From the IMG/VR virus record IMGVR_UViG_3300037541_000522, positions 33,812 through 97,811 of that record: DNA of 64,000 bases; one strand, 5' to 3'. Below the pieces are notes generated by a model, which saw only the letters and a program-made list of their open reading frames with translations, ran no database searches and had not been told where the DNA came from. Position numbers and translations under genes: made by a program. Positions 16,547 to 23,653 of this stretch are shown here, piece by piece. This stretch comes from a virus. Numbering within the stretch: the stretch's first letter is position 1; every line of letters begins with the position of its first letter.

Positions 16547-16764
16547 ATAATTCGGGGATCTAGCTTACGTTGGGTAACCAGCTGCTCAAATGTTGCAAAG
16601 GTGCGCTCAAACTTAAGGTGATAAAGAGTCTTAAGTCCAAGTAAGAGATTATGCACATCGTCACTAAGTTCAAGACTATCAGTTTCCATAATAGTCTGCA
16701 GATCATCGGTAATATGCCAGCAATCTAGGATTTCTTGTTCAAGATCAAAGCGGTCTTTAGTCAT
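16543..16764 (-). CDS. Hypothetical protein, 73 aa
   Basis: Helical, acidic N-terminus (MTKDRFDLEQEILDCWHI). The stop lies 1 base after a shared junction with tRNA-Cys. It starts one base after the RNase H-like gene ends. Function unknown. Confidence 0.55.
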   Translation of the reverse strand: MTKDRFDLEQEILDCWHITDDLQTIMETDSLELSDDVHNLLLGLKTLYHLKFERTFATFEQLVTQRKLDPRIM

Positions 16765-16765
16765 T

Positions 16766-17236
16766 TTAGTTTGAAAGAATAAATTTTAGTCGGTCTGCTG
16801 CGTAACTTGCTGCAAATGCTTGAGGTTTAACTTGTGCTTCTATATTACAGGTGCCACGAATATATCCAATAGCTTGAGAAATTACTTGTGAACTAGCATA
16901 GCGATCATCTGGATTAATATCTAGATGCACTTCTACGTGTCGGTCTTGGAGTACATCGCTTAGCTCATTAAATAGCTGTGCGACCTTATACACTTCACCC
17001 ATGAGTCGTAGCGCAGGCTTATCTCGGCGTTGATCATAGTCTCGCTCACGAGTAATATGACCAAATATCTTACAGCCGTGTTTGCCTTCAATGTGAACTA
17101 CAACCGCTAGGTAGTATTCAGCCATCCAGCAATCACCACCACTTACACGCTCACTATCTGCGCCCAAGTATATTCGAGTATCTGCGCTTTGAGCACTAAT
17201 AAACTGTTTAATTTCGTCTAGGTCGAATTGTTTCAT
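16766..17236 (-). CDS. RNase H-like protein, YkuK/DUF458 type
   Basis: Start ATG 17236 (MKQFDLDEIKQF); longer frames enter tRNA-Gln. 156 aa. IYLGADSERVSGGD at the start of the fold and VHLDINPDDRYASS plus VKPQAFAASYAAD near the end match the pattern of YkuK-like RNase H-fold proteins. The acidic residues could bind metal. Substrate unknown. Confidence 0.65.
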   Translation of the reverse strand: MKQFDLDEIKQFISAQSADTRIYLGADSERVSGGDCWMAEYYLAVVVHIEGKHGCKIFGHITRERDYDQRRDKPALRLMGEVYKVAQLFNELSDVLQDRHVEVHLDINPDDRYASSQVISQAIGYIRGTCNIEAQVKPQAFAASYAADRLKFILSN

Positions 17237-17242
17237 GATTTG

Positions 17243-17316
17243 TGGCAGGGGTACTTGGAGTCGAACCAAGAATATGGGAATCAAAATCCTGTGTGATACC
17301 GTTTCACTATACCCCA
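17243..17316 (-). tRNA. tRNA-Gln (UUG)
   Basis: Starts TGGGGTAT as bacterial tRNA-Gln does; loop TTTTGAT with anticodon TTG; encoded GCCA. Confidence 0.92.
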
Positions 17317-17318
17317 CT

Positions 17319-17393
17319 TGGCTCCACAGGCTGGGATCGAACCAACGACCAATTGATTAACAGTCAACTGCTCTACCGCTGAGCTACTGTGGA
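17319..17393 (-). tRNA. tRNA-Asn (GUU)
   Basis: Stem TTGA/TCAA, loop CTGTTAA, starts TCCACAG and ends GCCA. Two bases separate it from tRNA-Gln. Confidence 0.93.
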
Positions 17394-17581
17394 ATATAAT
17401 TAAGCTGTGCTAGAATGTACCGGTATACTGTTCTACGAGGTTCATCCCCTGACTCCAACATTTGGAGTGGAGTTTGCATACCAAATGCACGATTAGGTGA
17501 TTCGTACCACTTGTCTACTAGCTCTTGTGAACCTAGCATACTCTTTAGGCACATATTAAGTGTAGCGTATGGATACTTCAT
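17384..17581 (-). CDS. Small MbcA/ParS/Xre-antitoxin-like protein
   Basis: 65 aa. PNRAFGMQTPLQMLESGD resembles the toxin-binding domain of MbcA/ParS/Xre antitoxins (usual pattern NPALGGRTPLELL). There is no HTH and no RES-type toxin next to it. It could block a host toxin or be a domain relic. Its end overlaps tRNA-Asn by 10 bases. Confidence 0.5.
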   Translation of the reverse strand: MKYPYATLNMCLKSMLGSQELVDKWYESPNRAFGMQTPLQMLESGDEPRRTVYRYILAQLNYIPQ

Positions 17582-17598
17582 TCAGATTCCTAAGTGTA

Positions 17599-17684
17599 TG
17601 GTGCCCCGAGCCGGACTCGAACCGGCACGCATTTTCAGCGAGGGATTTTAAGTCCCTTGTGTCTACCTATTTCACCATCAGGGC
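17599..17684 (-). tRNA. tRNA-Leu (UAA)
   Basis: Class II, stem AGGGA/TCCCT, loop CTTAAAA, encoded ACCA. Confidence 0.93.
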
Positions 17685-17689
17685 TTAGA

Positions 17690-17905
17690 TCAGACTAGTA
17701 CAGTTCCCCTGTCGTAGAGGATATAGATATTTTGGAACTGCTGGTGCATTAGGTCAAGGTCGCGGATCGAGCAGTAGGGTCCGCCTTCAATTTGAAAGTC
17801 TTTGCCACCCTGCCAGTCGCGGAGCGCTTGCTCACGAGTCTTATACTGGCGACCATAGGCAGGCAGCAAGAACATGGGACTAGTAACTTGGTTCAACGCT
17901 TCCAT
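17690..17905 (-). CDS. Hypothetical protein, 71 aa
   Basis: Begins MEALNQVTSPMFLLPAYGR. Driven by the promoter at 17935-17963. No recognised domain; a short beta C-terminus (IYILYDRGTVLV). Confidence 0.55.
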   Translation of the reverse strand: MEALNQVTSPMFLLPAYGRQYKTREQALRDWQGGKDFQIEGGPYCSIRDLDLMHQQFQNIYILYDRGTVLV

Positions 17906-17934
17906 TTAGATTCCTAAATTGTCACAGAAATAAT

Positions 17935-17963
17935 ATTATAGCAAATCTGCGATTTAGGGTCAA
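17935..17963 (-). promoter_or_regulatory. Promoter overlapped by the GACCCTAAA motif
   Basis: TTGACC (17958-17963), 17-bp spacer, TATAAT (17935-17940). The -35 box and spacer start read TTGACCCTAAATCGC, a copy of the dispersed phage motif. Confidence 0.85.
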
Positions 17964-17977
17964 GACAAAAATTTTCT

Positions 17978-18052
17978 TGGCCTCCCCATACGGACTCGAA
18001 CCGCAACCAACAGTTTTGGAGACTGTGATGCTGCCATTACACCATGAGGAGG
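17978..18052 (-). tRNA. tRNA-Trp (CCA)
   Basis: Perfect ACAGT/ACTGT stem with loop CTCCAAA; encoded GCCA. Confidence 0.93.
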
Positions 18053-18056
18053 TTAG

Positions 18057-18130
18057 TGGTTGCGGGAGAGGGAATCGAACCCCCATCTGGAGCTTATGAG
18101 ACTCCTGAATTACCTTTACTCTATCCCGCG
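18057..18130 (-). tRNA. tRNA-Met (CAU), initiator-like
   Basis: Loop CTCATAA. Starting at C 18130 the acceptor is CGCGGGA with TCCCGCA, giving the C1-A72 mismatch typical of initiator tRNA. The anticodon stem (GGAGT/GCTCC) lacks the three G-C pairs usual for initiators, so function is uncertain. Confidence 0.85.
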
Positions 18131-18138
18131 AAAATTAG

Positions 18139-18297
18139 TTATTGTGAGCGATTGAACCAGTTACTAGTAGTAAGCCAGCGCTTTTCTAGATCTTCTAGTT
18201 CTTTGTGGTCTTTAGGGCCGTATTCTTTGACATAATCCTCGAATGTGTACGGACGAACAAATTCCAGGACGCGCTGCCACATATCAGCGACTTTCAT
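18139..18297 (-). CDS. Hypothetical protein, 52 aa
   Basis: ATG 18297 overlaps the upstream gene by 14 bases. The protein begins MKVADMWQRVLEFVRPYTF and is rich in charged residues. Function unknown; good coupling supports reality. Confidence 0.5.
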   Translation of the reverse strand: MKVADMWQRVLEFVRPYTFEDYVKEYGPKDHKELEDLEKRWLTTSNWFNRSQ

Positions 18298-18523
18298 TAT
18301 TTACAAAGCCGTATAGCTCTTTGGCTTTCTCTAGAATATCTTTAAAATCATAAAACTTGGGCATATGCGTAGCCCAATCTTCGGGCTGAACCTTGCCAAG
18401 CTCTACCATCTGGTGAAATGTTTGCTCTGCAAATTGTTTATTAGCTTCAAACTGTTGTTGAAGATAGCCCTGAGCAAGTTGTAGCAGCTCAGTGCGAATT
18501 TCGTACGGATTTTTAGTTGTCAT
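18284..18523 (-). CDS. Hypothetical protein, 79 aa, conserved phage type
   Basis: Begins MTTKNPYEIRTELLQLAQGY, a helical small protein I recall from T4-like and marine phages, where it has no known role. It is the first gene after the terminator at 18550. Confidence 0.6.
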   Translation of the reverse strand: MTTKNPYEIRTELLQLAQGYLQQQFEANKQFAEQTFHQMVELGKVQPEDWATHMPKFYDFKDILEKAKELYGFVNNESR

Positions 18524-18549
18524 GATACTTCCTTGTGTGTTGTGTGTGT

Positions 18550-18578
18550 AAAAGAAAAAAGCCGGTTACCTGTCCGGC
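18550..18578 (-). terminator. Intrinsic terminator preceded by stacked hairpins
   Basis: Stem GCCGG/CCGGC followed leftward by TTTTTTCTTTT. Between it and tRNA-Pro (18579-18666) the leftward RNA can form hairpins GCTATAG/CTATAGC, CTAGC/GCTAG and CGTC/GACG, so this 3' trailer may be a small stable RNA. Confidence 0.75.
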
Positions 18579-18666
18579 ATAACCCGTATCGTCTGTTATG
18601 GATGACGCTAGCACTGCCGCGGCTAGTAACGGCTATAGCGGTTTAGGTTCTATAGCTAACCAGGAT

Positions 18667-18745
18667 TGGTCTCGGGGGTGGGATTCGAACTCACGATCTC
18701 CTGCTCCCAAAGCAGGCGCTTTAAGCCGGACTAAGCTACACCGAG
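18667..18745 (-). tRNA. tRNA-Pro (UGG)
   Basis: Stem CCTGC/GCAGG, loop TTTGGGA, encoded ACCA. Confidence 0.93.
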
Positions 18746-18747
18746 TA

Positions 18748-18824
18748 TGGCACACCTAAGGGGATTCGAACCCCTGATCTACTCCGTGAAAGGGAGTTGT
18801 CCTAGGCCGCTAGACGATAGGTGC
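18748..18824 (-). tRNA. tRNA-Glu (UUC)
   Basis: Stem ACTCC/GGAGT, loop CTTTCAC, encoded GCCA. Confidence 0.93.
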
Positions 18825-18983
18825 TTATTTTTTCGGCGGTTTAGGGTAAGGTTTCTTGCCCTTGTCACCTTCACGAGCATGAATAGCTGCTTCAGCAGCT
18901 TTACATGACTCTAGTGTGTCAAACTGGCAGTTGCCACGTTGACCATATTTGTACTTACCGTTTGCGCATTTATAGCAAGGCAT
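18825..18983 (-). CDS. Small cysteine- and lysine-rich protein, 52 aa
   Basis: Begins MPCYKCANGKYKYGQRGNC and ends in a Lys/Pro tail (KKPYPKPPKK). Four cysteines could bind zinc. The stop is directly adjacent to tRNA-Glu and the start is two bases before the upstream stop. Function unknown. Confidence 0.5.
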   Translation of the reverse strand: MPCYKCANGKYKYGQRGNCQFDTLESCKAAEAAIHAREGDKGKKPYPKPPKK

Positions 18984-18985
18984 GG

Positions 18986-19291
18986 TTAATCCAGTGCAGG
19001 AATTTTTGTTAGAGTTTTTGTTTTATGCCCTACAATAGTATCTGTAGGCTTGTACTCGCCATCTTGTTCCCTGTACACTCTGATTAAAGCACCTGGGTCA
19101 TCTGGCGTTCCTGTAATTTTAAAACTACTACCGGGGATTTGTTCCTCGCCATTAGTAATTACTTTGGTAACTTTGCCACGAGCAGTACCGCCGCTTGAAT
19201 TCCAACTAACGCTATCGCCCCTTTTAACATTTTTTGCTTTAGTAATTATAGCATCTAAGGCTGCTATAAGCGTTTCTGTAGAGTAGTTCAT
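18986..19291 (-). CDS. DUF2945-like TUDOR-domain protein
   Basis: Start ATG 19291 (MNYSTETLIAAL) behind GGAGAATACT; the longer frame runs into tRNA-Ser. 101 aa. VKRGDSVSWNSSGG and ARGKVTKVI then TPDDPGALIRVYRE match the small TUDOR-like fold of the DUF2945 family. It may bind protein or nucleic acid. Confidence 0.65.
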   Translation of the reverse strand: MNYSTETLIAALDAIITKAKNVKRGDSVSWNSSGGTARGKVTKVITNGEEQIPGSSFKITGTPDDPGALIRVYREQDGEYKPTDTIVGHKTKTLTKIPALD

Positions 19292-19302
19292 AGTATTCTC
19301 CG

Positions 19303-19395
19303 TGGCAGTGAGTGTGGGATTCGAACCCACGGACCCGGTTGACCCGAATCGACGGTTTAGCAAACCGCTGCCTTAAGCCACTCAGCCAACTCACT
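19303..19395 (-). tRNA. tRNA-Ser (GCU)
   Basis: Class II, stem GCGGT/ACCGT, loop TTGCTAA, encoded GCCA. Confidence 0.93.
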
Positions 19396-19401
19396 AGGTT
19401 A

Positions 19402-19502
19402 TGGTAGAAGGGGTGGGAATCGAACCCACATTAACTGCCTTATCTGGACAGTGCTTACGAGTTTATAAGGCTCGCCCTAAGGCCAATATTAGCAACCCTT
19501 CC
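19402..19502 (-). tRNA. Class II tRNA with UAU anticodon
   Basis: Acceptor GGAAGGG/CCCTTCT, T-arm GTGGG/CCCAC, encoded ACCA. The anticodon loop reads CTTATAA (anticodon TAT), with a C31-A39 mismatch. A variable arm of about 20 nt is present, which normal tRNA-Ile lacks. The anticodon predicts Ile (AUA), but the body is Leu/Ser/Tyr-like, so charging identity is unclear. Confidence 0.8.
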
Positions 19503-19508
19503 ATTAAC

Positions 19509-19625
19509 TTATGCATCTAGTTTGCGATTTAGTTGACCACGAACTTGTTTATGGGTTTTGGTATGTGAACCCGCCCTACGTTTGCGGGCTAGTGCCACAT
19601 ACGGATTACGAGGTTTTAGTTTCAT
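19509..19625 (-). CDS. Small basic phage protein, 38 aa
   Basis: Begins MKLKPRNPYVALARKRRAG. This K-P-R-N-P-x-V start and basic body belong to a very common family of 35-50-aa phage proteins of unknown role. Driven by the promoter at 19682-19710. It probably binds nucleic acid. Confidence 0.65.
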   Translation of the reverse strand: MKLKPRNPYVALARKRRAGSHTKTHKQVRGQLNRKLDA

Positions 19626-19681
19626 GATATACCTAAATTAAATATAAATTACTTTGCAGTTTTAATCAACGCCAAAGTAAT

Positions 19682-19710
19682 ATTATAGCAAACTAGATTG
19701 CATAGTTCAA
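19682..19710 (-). promoter_or_regulatory. Sigma70-like promoter
   Basis: TTGAAC (19705-19710), 17-bp spacer, TATAAT (19682-19687), feeding the 38-aa gene and the tRNAs after it. Confidence 0.8.
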
Positions 19711-19720
19711 TATTAAAATT

Positions 19721-19936
19721 TTAACTGTCTTGTTCTACATAACGATAGTGTTTAGTTATCTCTGTAAAACATTCTTGAAATTGATCGCGGGCTTGTAGGA
19801 ACTGTGTATAGGCTTGAGCACCGTTAGTTGCTAGAGCAAGACTAGCTGCACCCAAGTCATCTACAGCTTGCATTATGGTTTTGTAATCTTGTTCTTGTTT
19901 TGGGCACCAGTATTTATGAATTTTTAAAGCTGACAT
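19721..19936 (-). CDS. Hypothetical protein, 71 aa
   Basis: Helical protein beginning MSALKIHKYWCPKQEQDY. It is the last gene of the unit starting with the decoration-protein genes. Between 19937 and 20042 there is only an inverted repeat CTACTATAG/CTATAGTAG (19991-20022) without a T-run. Confidence 0.55.
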   Translation of the reverse strand: MSALKIHKYWCPKQEQDYKTIMQAVDDLGAASLALATNGAQAYTQFLQARDQFQECFTEITKHYRYVEQDS

Positions 19937-20042
19937 TTTTACTACTTTTTATTTAACTGTAATTTGAGAGCAGTCACACCCGCATGTAATCTACTATAGT
20001 GCAGCCGCCTCATCTATAGTAGTGTTATCGATACCGTCCTCC

Positions 20043-20447
20043 TTATATTACGTTCCAATTTGTTCCGCGGAACACTAGTGTAATTGCTCCATCTGTGGCG
20101 GCTAATATTGTGTAGCTTGCTGCATTTTCAATGGTTTCTGCACCATTGGGCGTAACGGTAATATCGCTGGTTTGTCCAGCTTCGCTTTTGATAACTACTG
20201 TTCTACCGTCTACACCGGCAGTTAGGTTAATAGCAATCGCAGCTCCAGTGCCTACTACGCCTAAGTAGTAATTTGGAGTAGTACCTGCACTGTCTAGGGT
20301 ATAGGGACTTGCTGCGTTGTTGACTAGCTGTGTATTAACAGTTTCATTTCCTACAACAGAAATAACGCCGTTAGTAACTGTAATATTTGATCCAACCTTT
20401 ACTACACCGTAGTTGGTGGTTGAGGTTAATGGTGAATTATATGCCAT
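20043..20447 (-). CDS. Virion decoration or fibre-like protein, 134 aa
   Basis: N-terminal module TTNYGVVKVGSNITVTNGVI is shared with the 20793 gene. The C-terminal beta module (VVIKSEAG ... DITVTPNG ... GTNWNV) is shared with 20486 and 21350. Beta-rich, no enzyme motif. Such modules occur in capsid decoration and receptor-binding proteins of phages, so a surface role is likely. Confidence 0.55.
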   Translation of the reverse strand: MAYNSPLTSTTNYGVVKVGSNITVTNGVISVVGNETVNTQLVNNAASPYTLDSAGTTPNYYLGVVGTGAAIAINLTAGVDGRTVVIKSEAGQTSDITVTPNGAETIENAASYTILAATDGAITLVFRGTNWNVI

Positions 20448-20485
20448 GGATTTTCTCCTGTTATTGTTATTGTTGGCACTGAAAA

Positions 20486-20791
20486 TTACCCTGCTATACT
20501 CTTCCAGTTAGTGCCGTCGTAAGTAAGTAGTACGCGGCTATATGGAGTATTTAATATTGCAAAACTTGCACCATCAATGGTTTTTCCACTGGGTGCAGTA
20601 ATAGTTATAGGATTTATTTTTGAATTACCTGAAAAATCTTTGATATAATAAGTTTTACCAGTATTACTTCCAGATAGGTTTGGTAGTACCAGTGATGACG
20701 CAGTTGTTACATTACTAAATATAACCTCATCGTCTTTATCAATTGTGGCGGGTGTTGTTGTAATAGTTCTAGTATCATAAGTTATACTCAT
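20486..20791 (-). CDS. Single-module decoration-like protein, 101 aa
   Basis: Almost entirely the C-terminal beta module of this gene set (TYYIKDFSG ... NPITITAPSG ... YDGTNWKS). Two bases separate it from the upstream gene. Probably a virion surface subunit. Confidence 0.5.
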   Translation of the reverse strand: MSITYDTRTITTTPATIDKDDEVIFSNVTTASSLVLPNLSGSNTGKTYYIKDFSGNSKINPITITAPSGKTIDGASFAILNTPYSRVLLTYDGTNWKSIAG

Positions 20792-20792
20792 A

Positions 20793-21353
20793 TTATCCTA
20801 TCCTTGTTAGTGTAACCTTGACTGCATAACCTGTTGGTCTAACAGGATTTACTTGAGCAGCTAGTGGGCTAAAACCAGTAGTTATATCTGGACTACTCCA
20901 ACAGGTTTGTATGTTATCTCCTGCTGCTAAACTCAGTGTATAATTACCGCTTAAGAATACTATAGATAATACGTTTGTTAGTTGTAACTCTTGTGCTGAG
21001 CCTGTTATATCTACACCGTTTTTTCGTAACCATATACTTAGTGTGGCTGTGCCACCGCTGGTTTTTGTGGTTATAAGTGTAAATATTTGAGTATATATAC
21101 CTGCATTTGCAACAGTGATATTGTTACCGCCGCCGCCTATGCTTACTCCATTAGCTGGGCCTAATGTATCAAATGTAATAACATTAACCTGATTAGCAAC
21201 TGGATTAGTTTGTGGGGTACTACTATTAACAAATCCATATTCGCCAAAACTGCTGCTAGTTGCAGTAACAATACCATTTGTTACACTTAATCCACTTCCT
21301 ACTTTGATTACGCCATAGTCTGTGGTACTTGCTAGTGCTTGATTATAGCTCAT
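20793..21353 (-). CDS. Decoration or fibre-like protein, 186 aa
   Basis: Start ATG 21353 (MSYNQALASTTDYG) overlaps the upstream stop. The N-terminal module DYGVIKVGSGLSVTNGIV matches 20043. The C-terminal domain (about residues 55-186) is a jelly-roll-like beta region, TNF/C1q-like in feel (NAGIYTQIFTLITTK, LSIWLRKNGVDI), as in phage receptor-binding or head-fibre tips. Confidence 0.55.
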   Translation of the reverse strand: MSYNQALASTTDYGVIKVGSGLSVTNGIVTATSSSFGEYGFVNSSTPQTNPVANQVNVITFDTLGPANGVSIGGGGNNITVANAGIYTQIFTLITTKTSGGTATLSIWLRKNGVDITGSAQELQLTNVLSIVFLSGNYTLSLAAGDNIQTCWSSPDITTGFSPLAAQVNPVRPTGYAVKVTLTRIG

Positions 21354-21841
21354 ACTACATTCCATTCTATGCCATTATAGACCAAACCAATACTGCCCCA
21401 GTCTGTGTCTAAAACATAAGTTAATTCGCCATCAATACTACTGCCTGTAGTAGTCACAGTAATTGGATTTGTATTAGCATCCCCCGCACTATCTTTGATA
21501 ATAAACACTTTGCCAAGGGTTCCACTAGGAAGTGTAACCGTTACTGCACCATTATAAATTACGCCTAAAAAGTACTCATCTGTGGTAGCACTATAGGTTG
21601 GCGTATCTATGAGTTGCACAGGCACATCTGCTAGTGAGCCTGGTGGTCCTTGTGGTCCTTCCGGACCCTGAGGACCAGGTGGTCCTGGTGGACCGGGTGG
21701 TCCGGGCGTGCCTATGCCATAGTTGATAAATAAGTCATTATCTTCCATGATTGGAGGCGGCAGGGGCGGAGCAGGAACAAGAGCAAACCCTTGCTTTTGC
21801 CACATAAATGGTGGCAATAAGTGTTGTTTTTGTCTTTGCAC
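21350..21841 (-). CDS. Collagen-like virion protein, 163 aa
   Basis: A Pro-rich N-terminus (PAPPLPPPIME) leads into about seven G-x-y triplets (GPPGPPGPPGPQGPEGPQG), then the shared C-terminal beta module (KVFIIKDSAG ... NPITVTTTG). It should trimerise through the collagen stretch. Likely a fibre or capsid spike. Confidence 0.65.
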   Translation of the reverse strand: MQRQKQHLLPPFMWQKQGFALVPAPPLPPPIMEDNDLFINYGIGTPGPPGPPGPPGPQGPEGPQGPPGSLADVPVQLIDTPTYSATTDEYFLGVIYNGAVTVTLPSGTLGKVFIIKDSAGDANTNPITVTTTGSSIDGELTYVLDTDWGSIGLVYNGIEWNVV

Positions 21842-21853
21842 AATAATCTCCTA

Positions 21854-21890
21854 TAAAAAGCGCCCCCAGGTCTTTTGAACGTGGGGGGCC
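21854..21890 (-). terminator. Intrinsic terminator
   Basis: Stem GCCCCC/GGGGGC with a 16-nt loop, followed leftward by GCTTTTTATAG. It separates the 253-aa gene from the collagen-like gene. Confidence 0.75.
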
Positions 21891-21906
21891 AACCGTTAAT
21901 TAGAGA

Positions 21907-22668
21907 TTATCTAATATTTGTATTTGTGTTTGCTGGATTAGCGGTTTGTGTTCCACTACCAACATTGATTGCTGAGTTAGTATTCTGAATGTTTTGAGCA
22001 AGGGCCCAGAGAGCATTGTAAAGCTGACCGTATTGTTGTTGCTGTTGAGCTTGCTGTTGCATCTGGTTAACAGTGGTTGTTGTATTGACCTCTACACCAC
22101 GTGTACGCTCTGCGGTATCAAAACGAGATTGCAGTGCAATAATGTTTGCATTAGCATCGCTGAGTTGACGGTTTAGAGTGGCTTCGTATTGACTAGTGAT
22201 TAAGGCACGAGTCTTGTCACCATCATTGTTAATGTCTTGTGCCAACTGGTAACGGTTTTCCATTACTTGTTGTTGTACGCCATTAAGTTGCTGTGAAAGC
22301 AGCATAGCGGTCGCATTAACTGCTTCTTTGGTACCGTCAACACGAGTTGCCAATGAGCCTGTTTGTGCATTGAGCTGGTTTGTAAAAGCAATGGTTTGAT
22401 TGGCTTGTGACGCTTCCATGGCTGCTGTACTAACAGCTACTGCCTTGTCTACTTGACCAATGCTCTGCATTAGGCTCATGTTGGCTTGAACTTGCTCAGG
22501 CGGACTACGTAGAGTTGCTCCAGCAGCTGCGCCATCTCCTCCAAAGAGATTACCATTGTTGCGTAGGAGCGAGCCTAGGATAAGACCGCCAATAAGACCG
22601 CCGCCTCCGAAAAGACCGTCGCCGCCGCCACTCATCATCATGCCTGCAGGTGTGATTGATTCTGCCAT
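21907..22668 (-). CDS. Gly-rich, Gln-rich coiled-coil phage protein
   Basis: 253 aa. The first 55 residues are Met/Gly-rich (MMMSGGGDGLFGGGG, GGLILGSLL) and could insert into membrane or self-assemble. The rest is a long coiled coil rich in Q, N and A, with QMQQQAQQQQQ near residue 210. It probably is a virion or internal structural protein; I know of no exact function. Confidence 0.5.
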   Translation of the reverse strand: MAESITPAGMMMSGGGDGLFGGGGLIGGLILGSLLRNNGNLFGGDGAAAGATLRSPPEQVQANMSLMQSIGQVDKAVAVSTAAMEASQANQTIAFTNQLNAQTGSLATRVDGTKEAVNATAMLLSQQLNGVQQQVMENRYQLAQDINNDGDKTRALITSQYEATLNRQLSDANANIIALQSRFDTAERTRGVEVNTTTTVNQMQQQAQQQQQYGQLYNALWALAQNIQNTNSAINVGSGTQTANPANTNTNIR

Positions 22669-22743
22669 TTTGTTCTCCGTTTTTTATTATTGTTTGTGGA
22701 GTTAAACGGCTACTAGGCCGGCAAGCCTAGCTGCCGACCATAA

Positions 22744-22947
22744 TTAACTAACTATGGGTTTCTCTGTGATTACTTCGTACTCATCTAGGGTAAGGCACTC
22801 GTCGTGTTTACTTAACCACATCAAGTTTTCCATCATATAGTTTATATGATCTTGCGTTACCTTAGGGTCTTTGATATGTTCTAAGAGCTTTTTCATGAGT
22901 TTAGGGCTAACCTCAATCTCTACGAACTTGTAATATTTATCGCCCAT
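22744..22947 (-). CDS. Small hypothetical protein, paralog of the next gene
   Basis: 67 aa. SPKLMKKLLEHIKD and DEYEVITEK align along the length with PLMLRLM and KHYDTIVD of the upstream gene at 22947. The two overlap by one base and look like a tandem duplication. Function unknown. Confidence 0.55.
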   Translation of the reverse strand: MGDKYYKFVEIEVSPKLMKKLLEHIKDPKVTQDHINYMMENLMWLSKHDECLTLDEYEVITEKPIVS

Positions 22948-23144
22948 TAAAAACCCCCTCTATCAACTATTGTGTCATAGTGTTTCATAGTGAGGAGAGT
23001 ATTTGTTTGCATTAGCCTGATTAGGTGTTCTGCTACAAAGTGCAAATCTTTATCGTGTTTAGCATCTTCGCGCGCAAATTCCATCAATCTAAGCATTAGC
23101 GGAACATCGACTGAAATAATGTCTAATCCGTTATATGCCATCAT
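22947..23144 (-). CDS. Small hypothetical protein, tandem paralog
   Basis: 65 aa from ATG 23144 (MMAYNGLDIISVDV), behind GGAG at six bases. Same helical layout as the 22744 gene. Diverged strongly, so the duplication is old. Confidence 0.55.
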   Translation of the reverse strand: MMAYNGLDIISVDVPLMLRLMEFAREDAKHDKDLHFVAEHLIRLMQTNTLLTMKHYDTIVDRGGF

Positions 23145-23208
23145 ACACATCTCCGTGTGTTTAAATTCCCCTTACGGGGGCTGTTTGGGTTGGTTCCCAA
23201 ATCTTTTA

Positions 23209-23283
23209 TGGTGGACCGCCGGAGGATCGAACTCCGACCTATGCCGTGCAAAGGCACCGTGCTCCCATTATCACTAGCAGCCC
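23209..23283 (-). tRNA. tRNA-Ala (UGC)
   Basis: Stem GTGCC/GGCAT, loop TTTGCAC, acceptor GGGCTGC/GCGGTCC, encoded ACCA. A weak GC hairpin lies downstream near 23168-23180. Confidence 0.9.
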
Positions 23284-23601
23284 TTAATAATAATATACGT
23301 GTGGTTTACGTCCTACTGCGGGCGGATCTACTAGCTCTAGGTCTGTGGTCTTGAGCACTGCGTGCTCCCATACACGGCCACGACGACGCTGTGGACGATT
23401 CATAGTAATACGAGTCCACCAGCTAGGTGTTGTGCTATACCAGCGAAAATGACAGTAGTTTCTACGCTTTTTAGTTTTCTTGCCCGCAACTTGTATGTAA
23501 CGAAAACCAAAGCTACTAGTATCTACACGAATAGCATCGTATAAGTAGTGATCTTCTGGATACGCTACAGTGTGCGGTTTATCTTTTAGAGTACGACTCA
23601 T
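23284..23601 (-). CDS. Basic hypothetical protein, 105 aa
   Basis: Start ATG 23601 (MSRTLKDKPHTVAYP) behind GGAGATAATA, which lies just past the T-run of the upstream terminator. Rich in R, K, W and Y (GKKTKKRRNYCHFRWY, RPQRRRGRVWEH), suggesting RNA or DNA binding. It directly follows the large structured RNA. Confidence 0.55.
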   Translation of the reverse strand: MSRTLKDKPHTVAYPEDHYLYDAIRVDTSSFGFRYIQVAGKKTKKRRNYCHFRWYSTTPSWWTRITMNRPQRRRGRVWEHAVLKTTDLELVDPPAVGRKPHVYYY

Positions 23602-23611
23602 TATTATCTCC

Positions 23612-23653
23612 AAAAAACCATAGTTCAAATCACGAGTATGAGTTGAACTATGG
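23612..23653 (-). terminator. Strong intrinsic terminator of the large RNA
   Basis: Stem CCATAGTTCAA/TTGAACTATGG (11 bp) followed leftward by TTTTTT. Confidence 0.9.
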
